A stretch of 11,053 nt of DNA from NCBI GenBank assembly GCA_012798185.1, contig JAAZNS010000366.1:1-11053 (forward strand), given 5' to 3'. The stretch's first letter is position 1. The number at the start of each line of letters is the position of its first letter. The stretch is from Chloroflexota bacterium (lineage in GTDB: Bacteria; Chloroflexota; Anaerolineae; Anaerolineales; UBA4823). A program made the position numbers and the translations under genes. This document shows, piece by piece, positions 1 to 5,515 of this stretch. Below the pieces are notes generated by a model, which was given only the letters and a program-made list of their open reading frames with translations, was not told the DNA's origin and did not search any database.

Positions 1-1412
1 AACCAGTAGTAATAATCTGGGTCAGGAAAGCTTGTAGAATCCATCCATTGCATGAGATCGATTTCGCCCTTGGCAGCTGGTCCATTCTGATCATAACTAG
101 CAAAAAATACATCTCCATCGTAGCTAAGCAATTCAACTTTAATACCCACTTTTGCTAAATCTTGCTGAATAACTGCCTGGCAATCTTGCCGTAACTCCTG
201 GATGGTAGTTCCATATGTCATCACCAAATCAACCCCATCTTTTTCGCGAACACCATCACCGTTTGAATCGATCCAACCAGCTTCATCCAATAACTTCTTT
301 GCAGCTTCTGGATCGTATGGATAATTTTCCAGGGGCGGGGTGTTATAAAATGGCAAAGAATCCCAATAGCTGGCAGGAACATAGGTTTTCCCAAGCAGTA
401 TATCCCTTACGATAGCTTCACGATCGATGGACATAATGATTGCTTTACGAACATTGACATCATCGACCGCAATACTGCCTTTTTCAGCATTGATTACAGG
501 AAATATCCCTTCGCTATAGCCAGATGGTTCTGTTATTATTGTTAACCCTGCTTCTTCTAATTTAGGTGTATCGTTCCAGGCAATAAATGTCCCAATTTCG
601 CCATCACCTGCCAGCAATGCGGCTACCTGTGAAGAGTCATCTGGTACAAACCTGATAAATATTTCATCAATAATTGGAGGTGTTCCCCAATATGTATCGC
701 TTTTTACAAATCGTGCAAAGCTGCCAGATTCCCATTCATCAAGAATATAGGGACCAAATCCTACTGTCGGATTTAGGTTCCATTCAGCGTTGTTCAGTGT
801 TCCATCTTTTTCATAAACTGGTCTCAAAATATGTTCTGGAATAATTCCCTTCCAGAAAGTTGCCTGCCATGGAGCAAAAGGAGCTTCGAAATTCATTACC
901 ACGGTATAATCATCAGGAGCTTCCATGCTTAATACCTGGTCGTAAGGATATGCAGAAGCTACTGCATTATTGGGATCGATCGCCATCTCATAAGTAAATA
1001 TGAAATCTTTTGATGTCAGTGGTTCACCATCTGACCACTTCATATCTTTTCTTAATTTTAAAGTAATTGTTTTATTATCTTCGGATATTCCACCATTTTC
1101 AACACTGGGAATTTCAGTAACCATATACGGGTATGCTTCATTCTCTTGATCGAATTGCCAAGCCCAGCCATTCCAAAATTGCTGCGTTACAATTGAGAAC
1201 CACATATTAGTATAAAGCGGATTTAGTGTATCGAATTCTTGTGTAAATATTATTGTGAGTACTTTTTTCGATTCTGGCGTTGTTTGTGATACTTCCGTAG
1301 GATTTGCTACTTCGACAACTTGTTGTTGTCCCCCGCTACCGCATCCGGTAAGTATAAAACTTATTATCAAGATAATTGACCCCATAAAAATAATCCTTCG
1401 ATCTTTATACAT
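1..1412 (-). CDS. ABC transporter substrate-binding lipoprotein, family 5 (oligopeptide/nickel type), 3' end cut by window edge
   Basis: About 470 codons are open from the ATG at 1412 to the left edge; the family usually runs 500-600 residues, so the C-terminus is missing. The start is firm: AAGGAG (1418-1423) lies 5 nt upstream. Residues 1-24 form a lipoprotein signal peptide (basic MYKDRR, hydrophobic core, lipobox LTGC with the lipidated Cys at 24), followed by a Gly/Gln/Val/Glu-rich linker. The family 5 hallmark KWSDGEPLTSKDF lies at about 125-137, and the visible end reads FPDPDYYYW, the usual DPD..YW stretch of the C-terminal lobe. By family, it is anchored outside the membrane and hands oligopeptides (or another solute such as nickel, heme or glycosides) to DppBCDF-like permease and ATPase subunits. 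Those genes would lie to the left and are not visible. The substrate cannot be told from sequence. The gene is divergent from the corrinoid gene. Confidence 0.93.
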   Translation of the reverse strand, partial: MYKDRRIIFMGSIILIISFILTGCGSGGQQQVVEVANPTEVSQTTPESKKVLTIIFTQEFDTLNPLYTNMWFSIVTQQFWNGWAWQFDQENEAYPYMVTEIPSVENGGISEDNKTITLKLRKDMKWSDGEPLTSKDFIFTYEMAIDPNNAVASAYPYDQVLSMEAPDDYTVVMNFEAPFAPWQATFWKGIIPEHILRPVYEKDGTLNNAEWNLNPTVGFGPYILDEWESGSFARFVKSDTYWGTPPIIDEIFIRFVPDDSSQVAALLAGDGEIGTFIAWNDTPKLEEAGLTIITEPSGYSEGIFPVINAEKGSIAVDDVNVRKAIIMSIDREAIVRDILLGKTYVPASYWDSLPFYNTPPLENYPYDPEAAKKLLDEAGWIDSNGDGVREKDGVDLVMTYGTTIQELRQDCQAVIQQDLAKVGIKVELLSYDGDVFFASYDQNGPAAKGEIDLMQWMDSTSFPDPDYYYW

Positions 1413-1470
1413 AGCGTCTCCTTATTCCTCTTCTTCTGTTCGTTATTCGACGGATTTCTATAAGACGATA

Positions 1471-1476
1471 ATTATA
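1471..1476 (-). promoter_or_regulatory. candidate -10 box (TATAAT) for the SBP lipoprotein gene
   Basis: The minus strand reads a perfect TATAAT about 59 nt upstream of the ATG at 1412, which would give a leader of about 50 nt carrying the AAGGAG site. There is no recognisable -35 at 16-18 nt upstream, so the call rests on the -10 match alone in AT-rich DNA. Confidence 0.3.
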
Positions 1477-1521
1477 CGAAGTATCGAAATTAAATAATCA
1501 CCTCCCTTCATGATTTATAAA

Positions 1522-1533
1522 GAATATATATTC
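1522..1533. repeat. 12-bp perfect palindrome GAATATATATTC, possible operator
   Basis: GAATAT is followed directly by its reverse complement ATATTC with no spacer. It lies about 110 bp upstream of the lipoprotein start and next to a T-run on the plus strand (GTTTTTTTTC). This shape fits a dimeric regulator site better than a hairpin, but an AT-only core makes chance occurrence plausible. Confidence 0.25.
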
Positions 1534-1888
1534 GTTTTTTTTCTTTCTTGGTTTATCCGTTGTTTTCACGATGATTTATCGCAATTATTCACTCTTGATA
1601 ATATCGTAATATTATATATTTATATTGAAATTAGTAAAGTGATTTAAGATTGAAAAATCAAATGATTTATCATTATGTTTTTATTATTGAATATTATAAA
1701 ATGAACACCTAAATGTCTATGCGCATTTTATTATTTTTGTAATCTTTAATCTTGGATTATGATACAAGTACGTTTATTATCTACATTTGTTCGAAGTTAC
1801 CTTTTTTCAATGTTTGAGCAGTTTTTGCCAATTTTTCCTAATTGTTATTTCATTTTCTATCAATTTTTTCAATATTCCACATTGCCTA

Positions 1889-1901
1889 TTCAAGACTTGA
1901 A
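1889..1901. promoter_or_regulatory. 13-bp palindrome overlapping the putative -35 of the corrinoid protein gene, candidate operator
   Basis: The sequence TTCAAG-A-CTTGAA is a perfect 6-1-6 inverted repeat. Its right arm shares bases 1897-1901 with the candidate -35 TTGAAG. Dyads of this size over a -35 are typical positions for a repressor dimer. No regulator gene is adjacent, so the binding protein is unknown. Confidence 0.4.
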
Positions 1902-1924
1902 GGATAAAATTATATGTATACAAT
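1897..1924 (+). promoter_or_regulatory. candidate sigma70-type promoter of the corrinoid protein gene
   Basis: The -35 is TTGAAG (1897-1902), then a 16-nt spacer, then the -10 TACAAT (1919-1924, five of six consensus bases). Transcription would begin near 1931, leaving a very short leader with the TAGGAG ribosome site at 1933-1938. Called by eye only. Confidence 0.45.
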
Positions 1925-1946
1925 TTGAATAATAGGAGCATTGGAC

Positions 1947-2594
1947 ATGTCAAACGAACTTCAATCAAAACTCGCCCAAAGCCTTATCGATGGCGATCCC
2001 GATGCTTGTTTTGAATATACCAAACAAGCTCTCCAATCCGGAATGGAACCCATGGCAATAATCAGGGATGGATTAATGCCCGGTATGAATGTAGTTGGAG
2101 ATAAATTTTCCAGTGGTGAATATTTTCTTCCCGATTTGATCATCGCTGCTGACGGAATGCAGAAAGCAATGGAATTACTCGAACCGGAATTGCGTGCTCG
2201 CCAACAATCTGTCGAATCTGCCGGTACAGTAGTGCTTGGCACAGTTAAAGGTGACATCCATGAAATTGGCAAGTCGTTAGTTGGCACGATGTTGTCTGCA
2301 AATGGATTTAAGGTTATCGATTTAGGTGTCGATGTGCCAACCGAATCCTTTGTTGCTAAAGTAAAAGAAACCGGCGCCAACATTCTTGGACTATCCGCAT
2401 TATTGACCACAACAATGACGATACAACGCGAAATCATCGAAGCCCTTGTCGAAGCAGGTGTCCGCAACAAAGTAAAAGTAATGGTTGGGGGCGCACCAGT
2501 TACTCGAAGCTGGGCAGACGAAATTAAAGCAGATGGATATGCTGAAGATGCAATGGGTGCAGTTCAAGTAGCCAGACAATTGGTAGCTAATTAA
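1947..2594 (+). CDS. methyltransferase-associated corrinoid (B12-binding) protein, MtaC/MtbC-like
   Basis: A 215-residue methyl-carrier protein. Residues 1-85 are the helical cap module, including GDKFSSGEYFLPDLIIAADGM (51-71 region). Residues about 92-213 are the Rossmann-like B12-binding domain. The D-x-H-x-x-G motif is DIHEIG at 103-108, with His105 as the expected lower axial cobalt ligand, followed by LGLS (147-150) and the GG turn (181-182). Length and order match MtaC/MtbC/MtmC-type corrinoid proteins, which carry a methyl group on cobalt between a substrate-specific methyltransferase and a second acceptor enzyme in the cytoplasm. I prefer ATG 1947 over an in-frame TTG at 1941, because TAGGAG (1933-1938) is 8 nt from the ATG but only 2 nt from the TTG. 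No methyltransferase (MtaB, MttB, MtrH or MtaA type) lies beside it, so the methyl donor is unknown. The family call is secure; the substrate is not. Confidence 0.93.
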   Translation: MSNELQSKLAQSLIDGDPDACFEYTKQALQSGMEPMAIIRDGLMPGMNVVGDKFSSGEYFLPDLIIAADGMQKAMELLEPELRARQQSVESAGTVVLGTVKGDIHEIGKSLVGTMLSANGFKVIDLGVDVPTESFVAKVKETGANILGLSALLTTTMTIQREIIEALVEAGVRNKVKVMVGGAPVTRSWADEIKADGYAEDAMGAVQVARQLVAN

Positions 2595-2624
2595 CCAAGA
2601 ACAGTTTTCCGAGAGCAGTTATCC

Positions 2625-2653
2625 TTGACGCACCTGTGGTTGTATAGTAAACT
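2625..2653 (+). promoter_or_regulatory. promoter of tRNA-Asp
   Basis: The -35 TTGACG (2625-2630, five of six consensus bases) is separated by exactly 17 nt from TAAACT (2648-2653, four of six). The expected start near 2660 is about 5 nt ahead of the mature tRNA 5' end at 2665, a good fit for an independently transcribed tRNA. Confidence 0.6.
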
Positions 2654-2664
2654 ACGGGTCGCCA

Positions 2665-2738
2665 GGTCCCGTGGTGTAGCGGCCAAACATGCGGCCCTGT
2701 CAAGGCCGAGATCGCGGGTTCAAATCCCGTCGGGACCG
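2665..2738 (+). tRNA. tRNA-Asp (anticodon GTC)
   Basis: A full cloverleaf folds by eye. The acceptor GGTCCCG (2665-2671) pairs with CGGGACC (2731-2737), and the discriminator base G at 2738 is the usual one for Asp. The D stem is GTGT/ACAT. The anticodon stem CGGCC/GGCCG encloses loop CTGTCAA, giving anticodon GTC. The T arm has GCGGG, loop TTCAAAT and CCCGT. No CCA is encoded: the next bases are CCTTTT. A dedicated promoter lies upstream and a terminator-like hairpin downstream, so it appears to be a single-gene unit. Confidence 0.97.
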
Positions 2739-2749
2739 CCTTTTATCTA

Positions 2750-2787
2750 AAAAAATCCTGAGCATAATATTTGTCCCAGGATTTTTT
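2750..2787 (+). terminator. Rho-independent terminator after tRNA-Asp
   Basis: AAAAAATCCTG (2750-2760) pairs with CAGGATTTTTT (2777-2787) across a 16-nt loop, ending in a T-run, 12 nt after the tRNA. The A/T-run symmetry would let it work in both directions. It insulates the tRNA from the DegV gene. Confidence 0.75.
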
Positions 2788-2919
2788 CATTTCTACTAAT
2801 CTACGTATTCTTTAAAAATCTGATGTTTTATTAATATTGCTATATACCTGTTATTTTATTAATTATGGTTTTCGTGCTATCATATGTTTAGTAATAATAT
2901 TAGCTTTCTATCATAATAA

Positions 2920-2925
2920 TTGACA
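2920..2925 (+). promoter_or_regulatory. candidate -35 box (TTGACA) for the DegV-glycosidase unit
   Basis: A perfect TTGACA lies 67 nt upstream of the DegV start codon, but no good -10 is found 16-18 nt downstream (GGTGTT at 17). The rest of the 250-bp stretch between the tRNA and DegV is AT-rich and holds nothing else I can name, apart from the terminator. Confidence 0.25.
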
Positions 2926-2991
2926 GCGTGCTTATGAATTAGGGTGTTTTTTGGGTCATTTGAATTCCTTGGACGTATCGAGGAATGCACA

Positions 2992-3828
2992 ATGTCTATA
3001 AAAATTGTTACAGATAGTACATGCGACCTTCCTTATGAATTTATCGCAAAATATGATATTACAATAATTCCATTAATAATTCATATTGGCTTCAACAGTT
3101 TCTTAGATGGTATCGAATTATCGAAAGATATCTTCTATAAAAATCTCCTACATTATTCAAATTTTCCGACTACATCACCTCCTGGTATCGATACTTTTCG
3201 GTTAACTTACGAAAAATTATTCAAAGAAGGGGCTACCTATATCATCTCAATTCATATTTCTAATAAAATGAGTGCAACAGTTGACATTGCCAAACGCGCA
3301 GCGATTCTAATGGGGCATTCTCCAATTAATGTGATTGATTCCCGCCAGGTAAGCCTTGGAACAGGATTTCTTGTGCAATCTGCTGCCGAAATGGCGAACT
3401 GCGGGATACCACTAAAGGAAATATTATCTAACTTAGAAGATCAGATATCTCGAACGCGTGTTTTTGTTGCATTAAGTTCGCTTGAATTTTTACGCCGAAG
3501 TGGTCGTGTAAATGGATTGACTGCAGGTTTAGGTAATCTCCTTAAAATCAAACCAATCATAAAAATGTATAATGGCATTCCCGCTATTGAAAGTATTCAA
3601 TCCAAAGAACGAGCTATATCTAGAATTTTACAATTGCTGGAAGATTTAGCTCCTTTCGAAAAACTCGCGCTTGTGCATTCCCATGCCCCAGTCGAAATAC
3701 CCAGTTTATTATTAAAAACTAAACCATATTTTCCCGCCGATAGAAACATCGTAGCTGAAATTACCCCGGTAATCGGCGCACATATTGGACCAGGCGCAAT
3801 AGGATTTGCGGCTATATCGAGTAAATAA
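2992..3828 (+). CDS. DegV/FakB family fatty-acid-binding protein
   Basis: A 278-residue protein, full length for the family. Motifs in order are VTDSTCDLP (6-14), TTSPPG (60-65, the Thr/Ser pair that holds the lipid carboxylate in FakB), SNKMSAT (90-96, in the place of the usual SSxLSGT), IDSRQVSLGTG (115-125), LEFLRRSGRVNG (164-175) and the C-terminal GAHIGPGAIG (262-271). By family, FakB proteins bind a fatty acid in the cytosol and present it to the kinase FakA, making acyl-phosphate for phospholipid synthesis; no fakA-like gene is in this window. ATG 2992 is chosen over an upstream in-frame GTG (2944), because GAGGA (2980-2984) sits 7 nt before it and homology begins at once. It is followed 38 bp later by the secreted glycosidase gene, probably on the same transcript. 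Confidence 0.92.
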   Translation: MSIKIVTDSTCDLPYEFIAKYDITIIPLIIHIGFNSFLDGIELSKDIFYKNLLHYSNFPTTSPPGIDTFRLTYEKLFKEGATYIISIHISNKMSATVDIAKRAAILMGHSPINVIDSRQVSLGTGFLVQSAAEMANCGIPLKEILSNLEDQISRTRVFVALSSLEFLRRSGRVNGLTAGLGNLLKIKPIIKMYNGIPAIESIQSKERAISRILQLLEDLAPFEKLALVHSHAPVEIPSLLLKTKPYFPADRNIVAEITPVIGAHIGPGAIGFAAISSK

Positions 3829-3839
3829 TTATATCGAGT
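3813..3839 (+). repeat. 10-bp direct repeat TATATCGAGT at the end of the DegV gene
   Basis: Identical copies lie at 3813-3822, inside the last DegV codons, and at 3830-3839, just after the stop. They could be a small local duplication. The second copy also provides the left arm of the hairpin at 3834-3860. Confidence 0.5.
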
Positions 3840-3860
3840 TATAATCATCAAAAAACTCGA
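3834..3860 (+). repeat. hairpin between the DegV and glycosidase genes
   Basis: TCGAGTT (3834-3840) pairs with AACTCGA (3854-3860) around a 13-nt loop, ending 6 nt before the TTG start at 3867. No T-run follows on the plus strand, so it is not a standard terminator. It may influence translation or transcript ends, or be incidental. Confidence 0.35.
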
Positions 3861-3866
3861 AATAAA

Positions 3867-5471
3867 TTGAACCAAAAATATTATCGTTTCTTCCTCATTT
3901 TTGCTTTTTCACTTTCATGGATTTTGGGGGATACAATCAAAATTCCAGCAGAACAACCATGGCGGAATCTCTCTCCCGGCATAGATTTTCAGATATTTGA
4001 ATTGCCTGATCCAAACCAAGTTTTTGTTACCCGAATGGATAGAAGCAATAAAAATGTAACCATCGAAACCGGATTGGCATACGACAAATTAGCATATGGA
4101 AGAGAAACTGTTCGAGAAATCGTTCGAAGAAACGATGACACATTGGGATATTGGGGGGAAAAATGGGGAGTCAGAAAAAAAGTTATCGCTGCAATAAACG
4201 GATATTATTTCGATCAGGATACAGGCACTCCCTGGAGAGGGCAAGCTCAATCCGCATGGTATATCAAACGCTTCGACAACTTCCAAAATGGAAGTGGGAT
4301 TGTCTGGAAATTAAACGGCGAAATATTTATCGGCGGTTGTATTTCGCATCCGCCCGCAAAGCAAACCATTTCTTTTGAAAATGATCAATCTCAGAAATTC
4401 AATGGAATAAACCAGGAGCGAGGTAAAGATCAACTGATTATCTACACCTCCCATTATAGCGATACGACCGGTACAGATAACAGTGGTGTTGAAGTATTAG
4501 TAGAAATGGATAAACCCCTCTTGATAGGATCTAATTCAACCGGAACTTCTGGAACAATAAAACAAATTTTCGATCATCGAGGTTCCTCAACGATTCCGTT
4601 TAATGCCATTATATTATCAGCTTCAGGTACTGCAAGAGATAAACTAATTTCTAATGTAAAAATTGGTCAAAAGATTTCAATCTCACAACAAATATCGCAT
4701 TTTGAGTCCGATTGCAGAACACCCAATCCTGATAACTGGTCAAATGCTTATACTGCAATCGGTGGAGATTTTATATTTCTAAAAACCGGTGAAATTCAAT
4801 ACTTCGATATTGGCTCGGCTAATGTAAGAGCACCAAGGACAGCAGTTGCATATAATGATGAATATATCTATTTTATTGTCGTCGATGGCCGTGATCCAGA
4901 TAATAGCGTTGGTATGTCTATGAGGGAGTTAGCTGAATTTTCAAAAACTTATCTTGACGCAAGATGGGGAATTTCAGAAGATAGTGGCGGCTCTTCGACA
5001 ATGGTCATCAATGGCGAGGTTGTAAATAACACTTATTGCAATTTCAACGATTGTACGCAGCTTCCCCAAACAAATGAACCCGGAAATGGTACCTCATCGA
5101 ATACATCTACAGGCTATCAGACCATATCTGAAAGTTTTGTCGGAAACGCTTTGATGATGGTCAAAGTCTATCCACCAATAATATCAAAAACATTTACAGA
5201 AAAAAATATCGTCATCACAAATTCAGAAACTCAATTATATTCTGGTCCCGGCATAAATTATACCCAAATAGCATCAATACCTAAATTCGCCAATCTAAGA
5301 ATCTTACCATCCTATAATGATCTTGATGGTATTTACGCACAAGGCTCATTTTGGTGGTATGTAGAATATCAAGGACATCAGGGATGGATATCTGAAAACA
5401 ACCTCATTTATGGAATTGTACCCGCCAATTTCATTTTTAAACCATTTTTTTTCGATAATAGAAAAAGATAA
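3867..5471 (+). CDS. secreted phosphodiester glycosidase (NAGPA/DUF2233) protein with C-terminal SH3-like domain
   Basis: A 534-residue protein. Residues 1-21 form a signal peptide or N-terminal anchor: basic MNQKYYR, then FFLIFAFSLSWILG, with no clear AxA cleavage site. Residues about 100-435 resemble the phosphodiester glycosidase fold of NAGPA. They contain INGYYF (110-115, usually NGGYF/NGTFF), GGDFIF (299-304), RTAV (324-327), VVDGR (338-342), MRELAEF (352-358) and DSGGSSTMV (372-380, usually DGGGSSTM) followed by INGEVVN. Residues about 447-515 look like a bacterial SH3 domain (LYSGPGINY, FWWYVEYQGHQGWI). By family it hydrolyses a sugar-phosphodiester bond, here outside the cell; in such proteins SH3 domains often bind wall polymer. 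The actual substrate is unknown. The start is the only reasonable one in frame: TTG, with no visible Shine-Dalgarno site, after an upstream in-frame stop at 3822. Translation may depend on readthrough from the DegV gene. Confidence 0.85.
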   Translation: MNQKYYRFFLIFAFSLSWILGDTIKIPAEQPWRNLSPGIDFQIFELPDPNQVFVTRMDRSNKNVTIETGLAYDKLAYGRETVREIVRRNDDTLGYWGEKWGVRKKVIAAINGYYFDQDTGTPWRGQAQSAWYIKRFDNFQNGSGIVWKLNGEIFIGGCISHPPAKQTISFENDQSQKFNGINQERGKDQLIIYTSHYSDTTGTDNSGVEVLVEMDKPLLIGSNSTGTSGTIKQIFDHRGSSTIPFNAIILSASGTARDKLISNVKIGQKISISQQISHFESDCRTPNPDNWSNAYTAIGGDFIFLKTGEIQYFDIGSANVRAPRTAVAYNDEYIYFIVVDGRDPDNSVGMSMRELAEFSKTYLDARWGISEDSGGSSTMVINGEVVNNTYCNFNDCTQLPQTNEPGNGTSSNTSTGYQTISESFVGNALMMVKVYPPIISKTFTEKNIVITNSETQLYSGPGINYTQIASIPKFANLRILPSYNDLDGIYAQGSFWWYVEYQGHQGWISENNLIYGIVPANFIFKPFFFDNRKR

Positions 5472-5480
5472 TCGTTATTT

Positions 5481-5499
5481 GCTGCTCTACAGCTTTTCT
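5481..5499 (+). terminator. weak hairpin between convergent genes, possible terminator
   Basis: GCTG (5481-5484), loop CTCTA, CAGC (5490-5493), then TTTTCT. The stem is only 4 bp. It is placed correctly, 10 nt after the glycosidase stop in the 44-bp gap before the converging kinase gene. A 10-bp direct repeat, TTATTTGCTG (5475-5484 and 5520-5529), brackets it. No stronger terminator is visible for either gene. Confidence 0.3.
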
Positions 5500-5515
5500 A
5501 TCGCAGCCAAGCAAT

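Larger units (their letters stand above)
1413..1946. other. AT-rich divergent intergenic region between the SBP lipoprotein and corrinoid protein genes
   Basis: About 530 bp with no credible gene. It must hold the promoters for both flanking genes. Visible elements are a purine-rich leader just upstream of the lipoprotein start, an orphan anti-16S-like sequence (1497-1508), a 12-bp perfect palindrome (1522-1533), a 7-bp inverted repeat ATAATAT-CGTA-ATATTAT (1598-1615), and a 13-bp palindrome plus -35/-10 pair just before the corrinoid gene. No cobalamin riboswitch B12-box (GCCACTG) is seen on either strand. Several of the short AT-only repeats are expected by chance at this composition. Confidence 0.7.

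Noticed and set aside
1255..1497. Plus-strand open frame of 80 codons
   Set aside because: It lies mostly opposite the signal peptide and leader of the minus-strand lipoprotein, has no ribosome site, and its low-complexity Ser/Ile content resembles no protein I know.
1810..1932. 40-codon open frame just upstream of the corrinoid gene (starts MFEQFLPIF)
   Set aside because: It has no ribosome binding site, its Phe/Ile-rich composition is what T-rich DNA gives by chance, and it runs through the candidate promoter of the real gene.
1961..2470. Minus-strand open frame of 169 codons inside the corrinoid gene
   Set aside because: It is fully antisense to a gene with strong family motifs and shows no recognisable protein features.
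2665..2787. tRNA-Asp as an integration site for a mobile island
   Set aside because: No integrase gene, no repeat of the tRNA 3' end and no change in gene type is seen downstream within the window.
2826..2863. Repeated TTTTATTAAT upstream of DegV
   Set aside because: Two copies of an AT-only 10-mer in AT-rich intergenic DNA are not informative.
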